Shown here in pieces: positions 1-7,724 of a stretch of DNA of 23,976 bases (positions are counted from its first letter, which is position 1; the number at the start of each line of letters is the position of its first letter). The position numbers and the translations under genes are program-made. The notes below the pieces were generated by a model. That model was not told the DNA's origin, ran no database searches, and saw only the letters and a program-made list of their open reading frames with translations. The stretch spans positions 1 to 23,976 of the forward strand of contig DVMG01000007.1 in NCBI GenBank assembly GCA_018715105.1, read 5' to 3'. Source of the DNA: Candidatus Ventricola intestinavium (GTDB taxonomy: Bacteria > Bacillota > Clostridia > Christensenellales > Aristaeellaceae).

Positions 1-27
1 GGTATGGCTGAAGCCACAAGTCTGAAC

Positions 28-51
28 AAACCAGGAAGAAAACCAGGAAGA
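28..51 (+). repeat. Exact tandem 12-base repeat before aroF
   Basis: AAACCAGGAAGA occurs twice head to tail at 28-39 and 40-51, directly upstream of the AGAGG ribosome binding site of aroF. Each unit carries a purine-rich AGGAAGA that resembles a Shine-Dalgarno core. It may simply be slippage in an A/G-rich leader. Confidence 0.6.
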
Positions 52-64
52 GAGGTAACTTGCC

Positions 65-1078
65 ATGATCATCATCATGAAACCGCAGGCCACGGAAGAA
101 CAGATCAGCGCGCTGTGCGAATCATTGGGCCAACACGGCATGCAGGTGCAGCGCAACGCCGGCGTGGATTGCACGGTGCTCGGCGTGCTGGGCGATGTCG
201 CCAAACTTGATCCCCACGATTTTCTGGTGCAGCCCGGCGTTGAGCGCGTGATGCCCGTCTCCGAACCGTTCAAAAAGGCCAACCGAAAATTCCATCCCAC
301 CGACAGCGTGATCGACTGCGGCGGCGTACAGGTGGGCGGGCGCAGGCTGGCCCTCTTCGCCGGCCCCTGTTCCGTGGAAAACGATGACCAGATCACCGAT
401 ACCGCGCTCAAGGTGCGCGCCGGCGGCGCGAGCATCCTGCGCGGCGGCGCATATAAGCCCCGCACCTCCCCCTATGCTTTCCAGGGACTCAAACTGGAGG
501 GGCTCGACCTGCTTGAGCAGGCCAAGGCGCTCACCGGCATGCCCATCTGCACGGAAATCATGAGCCCCAAGCTTGTGGAAGAGTTTGACCGCCGGGTGGA
601 TGTCATCCAGGTCGGCACGCGCAACATGCAGAATTTTGACCTGCTCACCGAGTTGGGAAAAACCCGCAAACCCATCCTGCTCAAGCGCGGCCTGTGCGCC
701 ACGGTATACGAATGGCTGATGAGCGCGGAATACATCATGGCCGCCGGCAATCCGAACGTCATCCTCTGCGAGCGCGGCATCCGCACCTTTGAAACCTATA
801 CCCGCAACACGCTGGATCTGTCCGCCGTGCAGGCGGTCAAGCGGCTTTCCCACCTGCCCGTCATCGTGGATCCTTCCCATGCTACCGGCCTTAACTGGAT
901 GGTGGAGCGCATGTCCCTGGCGGCCATCGCGGCCGGCGCCGACGGCCTGATCATCGAGGTGCACAACAACCCCGCCCGCGCCCTGTGCGACGGCGCCCAG
1001 AGCCTCACCCCGCCGCAGTTTGCACAGCTGGTGGGTAAAATCAGCGCCATGGCGCCCATTGTGGAGCGCACGCTATGA
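65..1078 (+). CDS. aroF: 3-deoxy-7-phosphoheptulonate (DAHP) synthase, type I-beta
   Basis: Catalyses the first shikimate-pathway step, condensing phosphoenolpyruvate and erythrose 4-phosphate in the cytoplasm. The protein is 337 aa. Residues 1-75 look like the ferredoxin-like (ACT-like) regulatory domain of the Thermotoga maritima enzyme, and residues 80-337 form the TIM barrel. Visible motifs are AGPCSVE (Cys102), LRGGAYKPRTSPYAFQGL, QVGTRNMQN, VDPSHATG (His272) and IIEVHNNP (Glu298), with Asp309. These four metal-ligand positions match the T. maritima numbering as I recall it. The ATG at 65 follows AGAGG at about 9 bases. The stop overlaps the tyrA start (ATGA at 1075). In this subfamily the N-terminal domain mediates feedback by Tyr/Phe; that is family knowledge, not shown here. 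First gene of the operon; its promoter lies outside the window. Confidence 0.96.
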   Translation: MIIIMKPQATEEQISALCESLGQHGMQVQRNAGVDCTVLGVLGDVAKLDPHDFLVQPGVERVMPVSEPFKKANRKFHPTDSVIDCGGVQVGGRRLALFAGPCSVENDDQITDTALKVRAGGASILRGGAYKPRTSPYAFQGLKLEGLDLLEQAKALTGMPICTEIMSPKLVEEFDRRVDVIQVGTRNMQNFDLLTELGKTRKPILLKRGLCATVYEWLMSAEYIMAAGNPNVILCERGIRTFETYTRNTLDLSAVQAVKRLSHLPVIVDPSHATGLNWMVERMSLAAIAAGADGLIIEVHNNPARALCDGAQSLTPPQFAQLVGKISAMAPIVERTL

Positions 1079-1953
1079 AGGTATTGTTCATCGGCCTAGG
1101 GCTGATCGGCGGCAGCATGGCCCTGGCCCTGGAGGGATACCCCGGCATTGAGCGGTACGCGGTGGATTGCGACGAGCAGACACGCTTTGAGGCGCTGGGC
1201 TGCGGCGCTGTGCGTGCCGCATGGCGCGATGCGCAGGATGCCCCGCTGGAGGAGATGGATCTGGCCATCCTCTGCCTGCACCCGCAGGCTGCGGCGGATT
1301 TTGTGCGCGCGCAGGCGCACCGCCTCCGGCCCGGCGCGCTGCTCACCGACGTGTGCGGCGTGAAAAAACCGCTTTATGAGGCGGTGCGGTCCATCGGCGG
1401 CCGCCGCTTCATCTATCTCGGCGGCCATCCGATGGCAGGGCTTGAACGCGGCGGCTTTGCTAACGCCACGGGCGAGCTGTTCCGGGGGGCGCACTACATT
1501 CTGACTCCGGACGATTCCGTGCCGGAGGCCTGTATTCACTTGATGGAGCAGCTCGCCACGTTCATGGGCTGTGCCGATATCATCCGCACCACGCCGGAAG
1601 CGCATGACGAGCGCATCGCCTATACCAGCCAGCTCATGCATGTGATGGCGCTGGCCCTGTGTGACCAGCACCTGCTCTTTGACAGCAACGGGTTTGAAGG
1701 CGGTTCCTTTCGCGGCGCCACGCGCGTGGCCGCGCTGGATCCCAACCTGTGGGGCGAGCTGTTCTGGGCCAACCGGGAGACGCTGGCCAATCTCACGGAC
1801 GAGCTGATCGCGCGCCTTGGGGAATACAGCGCCCTGCTCCGCGGAGAAGATCGCGCCGCGCTGCTCGCGCGCCTGAAATCCTCCAGCGACAGAAAGAAGG
1901 AATTTGACCGCCTGCACGGATCTTCGCCGAGCAGAACGCCCCTGTTTCGATGA
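1075..1953 (+). CDS. tyrA: Prephenate dehydrogenase
   Basis: NAD(P)-dependent oxidative decarboxylation of prephenate to 4-hydroxyphenylpyruvate, the tyrosine branch. The 292 aa protein begins with a Rossmann dinucleotide motif (FIGLGLIGGSMALAL, residues 5-19). It carries the family motif GGHPMAG and the helical-domain stretch HDERIAYTSQLMHVMA. Length is normal for a monofunctional TyrA, and there is no C-terminal ACT domain. Feedback at this step would therefore have to come from elsewhere, for example the aroF N-terminal domain (inference). The ATG at 1075 overlaps the aroF stop by four bases, implying translational coupling. A 75-base gap follows before aroB. Cofactor preference (NAD or NADP) and prephenate versus arogenate use cannot be told from sequence alone. 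Confidence 0.93.
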   Translation: MKVLFIGLGLIGGSMALALEGYPGIERYAVDCDEQTRFEALGCGAVRAAWRDAQDAPLEEMDLAILCLHPQAAADFVRAQAHRLRPGALLTDVCGVKKPLYEAVRSIGGRRFIYLGGHPMAGLERGGFANATGELFRGAHYILTPDDSVPEACIHLMEQLATFMGCADIIRTTPEAHDERIAYTSQLMHVMALALCDQHLLFDSNGFEGGSFRGATRVAALDPNLWGELFWANRETLANLTDELIARLGEYSALLRGEDRAALLARLKSSSDRKKEFDRLHGSSPSRTPLFR

Positions 1954-2028
1954 TCTGCCTTTTGTTTTCCCCCGGCTCCCCTTCCGTCCCGATCGCCCCG
2001 CCGACTGCACCCGCAGGGAGGTTTTGAT

Positions 2029-3096
2029 ATGCCCATCGTTTCTGTCACCGCGCCGGAGCGCGAAAGCCGCTATGACATCCATATCGGCCATGGCCTGTTG
2101 AGCCGGTGCGCGCCTTTGTTTCACGCATGCCGGGGCCGCCGCGCCGTGATCGTAACCGATACGGCCGTCGCCCCGCTCTATGCCCACACGCTGTCCGGCC
2201 AGCTTGAGGCGGCCGGCGCGCAGGTGAGCACGGCTGTCCTGCCCGCGGGGGAAACCACAAAATCCCCCGAACATCTTTCCCGGCTTTATGACATGTTTCT
2301 GGACGCCGGGCTCACCCGCTCCGATTCCGTGTTTGCGCTGGGGGGCGGCGTGATCGGCGATTTGGCGGGCTATGCGGCCTGCACATACCTGCGCGGCGTT
2401 CACTTCGTCCAGGTGCCCACCACGCTGCTGGCTCAGGTGGATTCCTCTGTGGGCGGTAAGGTGGCGGTGAACCATGTCCGCGGTAAAAACCTGCTGGGCG
2501 CTTTTTATCAGCCCGAGCTCGTGCTCATCGACTGCGACACCCTGGCCACGCTTGATGACCGCCAGTTCGGCGCCGGCCTTGGCGAGGTCATCAAATACGG
2601 CTGTATCGCCGATCGCGCGCTGTTTGAGCAGCTGGAGTCGCTTGGCTCCCGCGCATCGCTCCTGCCCGCGCTGGATGGGATCATCGCCCGCTGCTGTGAA
2701 ATCAAGGCCCGTTATGTGCGGGAAGATCCGCACGATCATGGCATCCGCATGCAGCTCAACTTCGGCCACACGCTTGCCCATGCGCTTGAAAATGCCCTGG
2801 GCTATGGCACGCTGCTGCACGGGGAAGCCGTGTGCATCGGCATGGGGGCGGCAGCCGGCTGGGGGGAGGCGCTTGGCGTGACCCCTTTGGGTACGCGCGA
2901 GCGCATCAAACGCCTGCTTGATGCCTACGGCCTGCCCACGCAGGTGCCGCAGGGGCTCTCCCCCGAGGCGCTGGCCTCCACCATGGCGCTGGATAAAAAA
3001 GCATCCGGCCATGCGGTCAACGTCGTGCTGCTGACAGAGATCGGCGCATGCACGAGCCTGCCCATCGAAAGCGGCCGCCTGGCCCGCATGCTGTGA
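2029..3096 (+). CDS. aroB: 3-dehydroquinate synthase
   Basis: Second shikimate step: NAD- and divalent-metal-dependent cyclisation of DAHP to 3-dehydroquinate. The protein is 355 aa, the usual length. Recognisable motifs are GGGVIGDLAGYAACTYLRG, VPTTLLAQVDSSVGGKVAVNH, GAGLGEVIKYG, NFGHTLAHALE and LLHGEAVCIGM; the last two hold metal-ligand histidines in the family. The ATG at 2029 sits behind GCAGGGAGG with about 6 bases of spacing. It lies between tyrA and aroA with gaps of 75 and 102 bases. No terminator is visible in either gap, so it is probably co-transcribed. Confidence 0.96.
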   Translation: MPIVSVTAPERESRYDIHIGHGLLSRCAPLFHACRGRRAVIVTDTAVAPLYAHTLSGQLEAAGAQVSTAVLPAGETTKSPEHLSRLYDMFLDAGLTRSDSVFALGGGVIGDLAGYAACTYLRGVHFVQVPTTLLAQVDSSVGGKVAVNHVRGKNLLGAFYQPELVLIDCDTLATLDDRQFGAGLGEVIKYGCIADRALFEQLESLGSRASLLPALDGIIARCCEIKARYVREDPHDHGIRMQLNFGHTLAHALENALGYGTLLHGEAVCIGMGAAAGWGEALGVTPLGTRERIKRLLDAYGLPTQVPQGLSPEALASTMALDKKASGHAVNVVLLTEIGACTSLPIESGRLARML

Positions 3097-3198
3097 TTCT
3101 CCTCTGCAGGAAGCCCCTTTCCCCGTTCGGGCGCTGGCAGATCCGCCTCTTTGACAGGCTCGTGCGTCCGGGCCGTCTCGCAACCGCAGGGAGATTTT

Positions 3199-4509
3199 AT
3201 GGAGGTTTGTATTGGTATGGATAAGACCGTCTTTCCCGGTTCTCTGCACGGCACGTTGCCCATTTTGCCCAGCAAATCCGCCTCGCACCGCGCTGTGATG
3301 CTGGCCGCTATGGCACGGGATCGCACCGACATCGCCCCTCTCCAGCTCTCGCGCGACATCCAGGCCACGCTCGCCTGCGCGCAGGCCCTCGGCCTGACGG
3401 ACAGCGTGTCTGTCGCCCAGGACGAATCTGGCTTCATGCGCGCCCGGATCTGCGGCGGCGAGCCAAGCCGATCCCCCCGGGCGATGCGCACGCTTGATTG
3501 CGGGGAATCCGGCTCCACGCTTCGTTTTTTCATTCCGCTGGCGCTGGATGGGCGCGGCCCTGTGCGCTTCGTCGGCCATGGAAGGCTGATGCAGCGTCCG
3601 CTGGATGTATATGAGCAGCTCTTTGTGCCAGGCGGCATGACGTTTGCGCGGGAGGGCGATTTTCTGACCGTGGAGGGGGAATTGCGCAGCGGCGAATACG
3701 CGCTGCGCGGCGATGTAAGCAGCCAGTTCATCACGGGGCTTCTGCTCGCCCTTCCCCGCCTCGCGGGAGACAGCACGCTCACCCTCGTCACCCCGCTTGA
3801 ATCGCGCCCCTATGTGGAGCTCACGCGCCGCGCGCAGGCAGCCTTTGGGATTGTTTCCCATTGGGAGGGAAGCGGCAGGAGGCTGCGCATTCCCGGCGGG
3901 CAGGCGGCCCGCTCCCCCGGCTCGCTGCATGTGGAGGGGGACTGGAGCCACGCGGCCTTTTACCTGACGGCGGGGGTCATCGGCCGTGTGGGCCCCGTCA
4001 CGCTCACGGGGCTTGACCCGCGCAGCGCTCAGGGCGACCGGGCGATTGTGACCATCCTGCGCGGCATGGGCGCGGAAATCCGCGAAGAGAGCGGCCGGAT
4101 CACGGCCTTTCCTTCCCGGCTGCACGGCCTGCGCGTGGATGTCTCCCAGGTGCCGGATCTCGTGCCCGTGCTCGCCGTGGCCATGGCCTGTGCCCAGGGA
4201 GAAAGCCGCATCACCGGCGCGGCGCGCCTTCGTATCAAGGAGAGCGACCGGCTCCGCGCCATCCGGCATGCGCTGAATGCTGCCGGCGCGGATGTAACCG
4301 AGCAGGCGGACGGCCTGATCGTTCACGGAGGGCATCCATTTCACGCCGCATGCATCGACGGCTGCAATGACCACCGGATCGTCATGGCGATGGCCGTCGC
4401 CGGCACGGTTGCGCAGGGCGGCCTGACGCTGCAGGGCGCGGAGGCGGCCGCCAAATCCGCCCCCGCGTTTTGGGAAGAATTTGCTTCTCTGGGAGGAATC
4501 GCACGATGA
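3199..4509 (+). CDS. aroA: 3-phosphoshikimate 1-carboxyvinyltransferase (EPSP synthase)
   Basis: Transfers the enolpyruvyl group of PEP to shikimate 3-phosphate. The protein is 436 aa from the ATG at 3199, close to the normal 420-440. Motifs are LPSKSASHRAVMLAAMA, LDCGESGSTLRFF, ESRPYVELT, EGDWSHAAFYL, RIKESDRLRAI and DHRIVMAMAVAG. The start at 3199 is chosen because CAGGGAG lies 5 bases upstream, in a context very like that of aroB. An in-frame TTG at 3151 has no such site, and an ATG at 3217 is possible. The stop overlaps the aroC start by ATGA. I did not try to assign glyphosate-tolerance class. Confidence 0.95.
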   Translation: MEVCIGMDKTVFPGSLHGTLPILPSKSASHRAVMLAAMARDRTDIAPLQLSRDIQATLACAQALGLTDSVSVAQDESGFMRARICGGEPSRSPRAMRTLDCGESGSTLRFFIPLALDGRGPVRFVGHGRLMQRPLDVYEQLFVPGGMTFAREGDFLTVEGELRSGEYALRGDVSSQFITGLLLALPRLAGDSTLTLVTPLESRPYVELTRRAQAAFGIVSHWEGSGRRLRIPGGQAARSPGSLHVEGDWSHAAFYLTAGVIGRVGPVTLTGLDPRSAQGDRAIVTILRGMGAEIREESGRITAFPSRLHGLRVDVSQVPDLVPVLAVAMACAQGESRITGAARLRIKESDRLRAIRHALNAAGADVTEQADGLIVHGGHPFHAACIDGCNDHRIVMAMAVAGTVAQGGLTLQGAEAAAKSAPAFWEEFASLGGIAR

Positions 4510-5612
4510 GAGCAACCTTTGGCGAACATTTCAGACTCACGATCTGGGGGGAATCCCACGGGCCGGCCCTTGGCGTGGTGATCGACGGCGTGCCTGCGGG
4601 CACGCCCATCGACGAGGAAGCCATTGCCATGCACATGGCGCGCCGCGCGCCGGGCCAGGATCCCACCTCCACCGCACGCAAAGAGCCGGACCGGGTGCAG
4701 ATTGTCTCCGGTCTGCTGGACGGGCGCGCCACGGGCGCGCCGCTGTGCGGCATGATTGCCAACACCAACACCCGCTCCGGGGATTATGCGCAGCTTCGCG
4801 CCCGCATGCGGCCCGGCCATGCGGACTATGCGGCCTTTGTCAAATACGGGGGCTGCAACGATCCGCGGGGAGGCGGCCCCTTTTCCGGCCGGCTGACGGC
4901 GCCGCTCGTCTTTGCCGGCAGCATCGCAAGGGCGCTGCTCAGCGCGCAGGGCATCACCATCGGCGCGCACATCGCCTCCATTGCCGGCATTCCGGATGCG
5001 CGCTTTGATCCCGCCTGCGTGAGCGCCGAGACGCTGCAGGGCCTGCAGTCCTCCCGCTTCCCGCTGCTCAGCCCCGGTCAGGAGGCGCCCATGCGCCGGG
5101 CCGTTGAGGAGGCCCGCCTGCAGGGCGACAGCGTGGGCGGCGTGATCGAGTGCGCCGCCGTCGGCGTGCGGCCCGGCATCGGCTCGCCGTTTTTCGGCTC
5201 CGTGGAGAGCGTGATCAGTGCCCTGGCCTTCTCTGTCCCCGCGGTGAAGGCCATCGAATTTGGCGACGGCCCGGCTCTCAGCGGCCTGCGCGGCAGCCAG
5301 GCCAACGATCCCATGCGCTATGAAGGGGACCGCGTTGTCTGCCTGAGCAACCATAACGGCGGCATCACGGGCGGCATCACAAACGGCATGCCCCTTGTCT
5401 TCCGCGCCGCCGTCAAGCCCACGCCTTCCATCGCCCTTGAGCAGCAGACGGTGGATGTCACAACCCGTGAAAACGTCACGCTCTCCATCCGCGGGCGGCA
5501 TGATCCCTGCATCGTCCCGCGTGCGGTTGTGGTGATGGAAAGCGTGCTGGCCATCGCGCTGTGCGATCTGATGATGGACGACGCTGCGGGCCGCGTGCTC
5601 GGCCCATCCTGA
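4506..5612 (+). CDS. aroC: Chorismate synthase
   Basis: Converts EPSP to chorismate using reduced FMN without net redox change. The protein is 368 aa. Signatures in order are GESHGPALGVVIDGVPAG, RRAPGQDPTSTARKEPD, NTRSGDY, RPGHADYAAFVKYGG followed by GGGPFSGRLTAP, SVGGVIECAA and NHNGGITGGITNGMPLV. The ATG at 4506 follows GGGAGG at about 9 bases and overlaps the aroA stop by four bases; a start further upstream would lie inside aroA without a ribosome site. It looks like the monofunctional type, with no flavin reductase domain, so reduced flavin must come from another enzyme. Confidence 0.96.
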   Translation: MRATFGEHFRLTIWGESHGPALGVVIDGVPAGTPIDEEAIAMHMARRAPGQDPTSTARKEPDRVQIVSGLLDGRATGAPLCGMIANTNTRSGDYAQLRARMRPGHADYAAFVKYGGCNDPRGGGPFSGRLTAPLVFAGSIARALLSAQGITIGAHIASIAGIPDARFDPACVSAETLQGLQSSRFPLLSPGQEAPMRRAVEEARLQGDSVGGVIECAAVGVRPGIGSPFFGSVESVISALAFSVPAVKAIEFGDGPALSGLRGSQANDPMRYEGDRVVCLSNHNGGITGGITNGMPLVFRAAVKPTPSIALEQQTVDVTTRENVTLSIRGRHDPCIVPRAVVVMESVLAIALCDLMMDDAAGRVLGPS

Positions 5613-5635
5613 CCCCTGTATGGAGGTATCCGGTC

Positions 5636-6748
5636 ATGAAGGATCTGCACGATTGCCGCGCCGAGATTGACGAGATCGACGCGCAGCTGGTTTCCCTCTT
5701 TGAGCGGCGGATGGCCGCCTCCCGCGATATCGCCCTGTACAAGCAGGCGCACCGCATGGATATCCTCAACGCCTCCCGCGAGCAGGCGGTGCTCGCCTCC
5801 CGCTCGGCGCAGGTGAAGGATCCCTCGCTCGGCGAGAGTGTGACGGCGCTCTTCCGCGAGATCATGCGCCTTTCCCGCGAAGAGCAGCGCCGTTTTCTGA
5901 GCGCACAGGCGGGCGCGCGGCGCGTCGCATACAGCGGCGTGCCCGGCGCGTTCAGCGAGAGCGCCGTGGTTGGTTTTTTCGGGGAACGCTGCGACCGCAT
6001 CAGCCTGCGGACATTTGAGGATGTCTTCTCCGCCGTCGCCGGGGGGCAGGCGCAGTATGGCGTGGTGCCGGTGGAAAACTCCTCTTCCGGCTCCATCAAC
6101 GATGTCTACGATCTGCTCAGCCGGTATGCCTGCCATATCGTGGGGGAGCAGCTCGTTCGCGTGGAGCACTGCCTGCTGGGCGTTCCCGGCGCGCGGCTTG
6201 AGGAGATCACCACCGTCTTCAGCCATGAACAGGGGTTTGCCCAGTGTCCGGCGTTTCTGGCCGCTCATCCCGATTGGGTAAAAATGCCTTATTTCAACAC
6301 CGCCATTGCCGCGCAGCATGTATCTGAGCTCGGCGACAGGCAAAACGCGGCCATCGCCTCACGCCTGGCCGCCGGGCACTACGGCCTTGTCGTGCTCGCC
6401 CCTTCCATTCAATCCTTTGACGGCAATCATACGCGCTTTCTCGTGGTCAGCGCCGCGCCGGCGTCCATCGGCGTGCCGGACAAGGCCACCATCACCTTTA
6501 CGGTGCGCCACGAGCGCGGCACGCTCATGCGCGCGCTCTCCAGCTTCGTCGCGCTGGGCATGAATATGACGCACATCGAATCCCGACCGCTGCATGATTC
6601 CAACTGGGAATACCGTTTTTATGCCGATCTAACCGGCAACGTCTCGGAAGACAAGCTCGCGGTTCTCATGGAATCCCTGCAGGTTAACTGCGAAAGCTGC
6701 CGCCTGCTGGGGGCCTACCGCGCCGCGAGGGAGGATGGCCATGCGTAA
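5636..6748 (+). CDS. pheA: Bifunctional chorismate mutase / prephenate dehydratase (P-protein)
   Basis: Rearranges chorismate to prephenate and dehydrates it to phenylpyruvate. The protein is 370 aa in three parts. Residues 1-88 are an AroQ-class chorismate mutase helix bundle (start LHDCRAEIDEIDAQLVSLF). Residues about 95-280 are prephenate dehydratase, with VPVENSSSGS at 144-153, FSHEQGFAQC at 195-204 and the diagnostic TRF at 266-268. Residues about 285-365 are an ACT domain with ESRP at 315-318, the phenylalanine-binding motif in the family. The ATG at 5636 follows GGAGG at 9 bases. An upstream in-frame extension to 5561 overlaps aroC and lacks a ribosome site. Phe feedback inhibition is expected from the ACT domain. 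It supplies prephenate to the tyrA product as well. Confidence 0.95.
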   Translation: MKDLHDCRAEIDEIDAQLVSLFERRMAASRDIALYKQAHRMDILNASREQAVLASRSAQVKDPSLGESVTALFREIMRLSREEQRRFLSAQAGARRVAYSGVPGAFSESAVVGFFGERCDRISLRTFEDVFSAVAGGQAQYGVVPVENSSSGSINDVYDLLSRYACHIVGEQLVRVEHCLLGVPGARLEEITTVFSHEQGFAQCPAFLAAHPDWVKMPYFNTAIAAQHVSELGDRQNAAIASRLAAGHYGLVVLAPSIQSFDGNHTRFLVVSAAPASIGVPDKATITFTVRHERGTLMRALSSFVALGMNMTHIESRPLHDSNWEYRFYADLTGNVSEDKLAVLMESLQVNCESCRLLGAYRAAREDGHA

Positions 6749-7268
6749 GCCGCTGTTTCTCATCGGCATGATGGGCTGTGGAAAGAGCACCGTAGGCCGG
6801 CATCTTTCGGCGCTCCTGGGCTGCCCTTTTCTGGATCTGGATGAGGAGATTGTCCTCTTCGAGGGAAAGAGCATCCCTGCTCTCTTTGCCGAGGCGGGGG
6901 ATGCGGGCTTCCGTCTGTGTGAGGCGGCCGCTTTGCGCCGCGCCTGCGAGGGCGCGCCCGGCGTGGTGGCCACGGGCGGCGGCATCGTTACGCGGGAAGA
7001 AAACATCGCCCTCATGCGGGAAAAGGGCCTTGTCATCTGGCTCTGCCGTCCGCTTGAGGATATGATCGCAGATGTCCGGCAGGATACGCGCCCCAATCTG
7101 GCGGGCGATAAGGAGGAGCGCATGCGCACGCTTTACGCCGCACGCGAGACGCTCTACCGCAGGGCCGCGCACCTGTGTTTTGACAACCGCGCCCCTTCGC
7201 TTCAGTCCGCCCGGATGCTGGCGGAAATGCCGCAGGTTCGCGCGCTGGCGGACGGTTTGATTGTTTAA
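6741..7268 (+). CDS. aroK: Shikimate kinase
   Basis: ATP-dependent phosphorylation of shikimate to shikimate 3-phosphate, the substrate of aroA. The protein is 175 aa, typical size. The P-loop GMMGCGKST is at residues 9-17. Substrate-binding residues known from the family line up as Asp34 (FLDLDEE), Arg58 (GFRLCE), the GGG at 79-81 and Arg117 (DTRPNL in the lid). The ATG at 6741 is preferred because GAGGGAGG ends 6 bases before it; the in-frame ATG at 6735 directly abuts that site. The start overlaps the end of pheA by 8 bases. Last gene of the aromatic operon. Confidence 0.94.
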   Translation: MRKPLFLIGMMGCGKSTVGRHLSALLGCPFLDLDEEIVLFEGKSIPALFAEAGDAGFRLCEAAALRRACEGAPGVVATGGGIVTREENIALMREKGLVIWLCRPLEDMIADVRQDTRPNLAGDKEERMRTLYAARETLYRRAAHLCFDNRAPSLQSARMLAEMPQVRALADGLIV

Positions 7269-7271
7269 GCA

Positions 7272-7480
7272 GGGGCTGTCAGGCGAAGAATTCAGACATT
7301 CCAAGCAAGAACTTCAAGCAAAAACGAAGAATTTGCGCCCGAAAACTTCCAAAGGGCGATCGGAAAGCCCTTTGGCGGGGCATTGGAGCCGGGCCAAAAA
7401 GCCCATGATTCCCCGAAAAGCTGCTTCTTGGTAGTTCTGGGTATGTTTCTTGGCATGTTCAGGATTCGCCGGACAGCCCC
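7272..7480. repeat. Imperfect long inverted-repeat element of unknown function (MITE-like or structured RNA)
   Basis: This 209-base, visibly less GC-rich block lies just after the aroK stop. Its ends are inverted copies: GGGGCTGTCAGGCGAA (7272-7287) and TTCGCCGGACAGCCCC (7465-7480), 15 of 16 positions pairing. Further in, ACATTCCAAG near 7297 can pair with CTTGGCATGT near 7450 (9 of 10). A perfect 9-bp hairpin lies inside (CCAAAGGGC 7349-7357 with GCCCTTTGG 7367-7375), and a short GGGC/GCCC stem at 7391-7404. A minus-strand 72-codon reading frame (7292-7510) crosses it, but it has no clear ribosome site. I have a recollection, unchecked, of near-identical short hypothetical peptides in many gut Clostridia, which would suit a dispersed repeat. 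No transposase or clear target duplication is visible. Confidence 0.5.
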
Positions 7481-7550
7481 ACAGTTTGTTGACATAAACA
7501 TCGCTTTCATTCATAATATGCGTTGTTTTTTCAGCGATTGCAGGAAACTC

Positions 7551-7573
7551 TTCTCTCCCCTTCGGGGAGAAAA
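7551..7573. other. GC-rich hairpin between convergent genes
   Basis: TCTCCCC (7554-7560) and GGGGAGA (7564-7570) form a 7-bp stem with a TTC loop, extended by two T-A pairs beyond one mismatch. AAAAGGGTTTT follows on the + strand. It lacks a clean U-run directly after the stem, so it may only be an auxiliary terminator. Confidence 0.4.
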
Positions 7574-7591
7574 GGGTTTTGCCCACGTTCT

Positions 7592-7627
7592 AAGCTCCCC
7601 CGGCGAAGCCGGGGGAGCTTGCTTTTT
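7592..7627 (+). terminator. Likely rho-independent terminator of the aromatic operon
   Basis: A perfect 13-bp stem (AAGCTCCCCCGGC at 7592-7604, GCCGGGGGAGCTT at 7608-7620) with a GAA loop is followed by GCTTTTTG on the + strand. No T-run follows on the - strand, so it best serves the + strand aro transcript. Long perfect palindromes of this type also occur as dispersed intergenic repeats in some genomes, which is an alternative reading. From here to the end of the convergent gene at 7725 I see nothing else beyond a CCGGAG-rich direct repeat near 7696-7712. Confidence 0.7.
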
Positions 7628-7724
7628 GCAGATCCAAGGAATGCGTCCTCCGGTTTGACGAGATTGCGCTCCAGGCTGCAGCTTTCATCCCCGTCTCCGG
7701 AGCCGGAGCCGGACCAAAACGCTG

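Noticed and set aside
4..210. A 68-codon plus-strand frame at the left edge
   Set aside because: It overlaps the aroF N-terminal domain in another frame, is His/Arg-rich and has no family resemblance.
2029..2040. CTGC/GCAG hairpin that could hide the aroB ribosome binding site (about 2005-2016)
   Set aside because: It is only a 4-bp stem, too weak to propose as a riboregulator.
1096..4515. A 1139-codon open frame on the minus strand opposite tyrA, aroB and aroA
   Set aside because: It is fully antisense to three clearly recognised enzymes, shows low-complexity Arg/Ala/Gly/His-rich composition and no known motif. Long antisense frames are a by-product of GC-rich codon use.
7292..7510. A 72-codon minus-strand frame in the aroK/wall-enzyme gap
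   Set aside because: It has no convincing ribosome binding site and lies almost wholly within the inverted-repeat element. Apparent recurrence of such peptides in databases (recollection) is better explained by a dispersed non-coding repeat.
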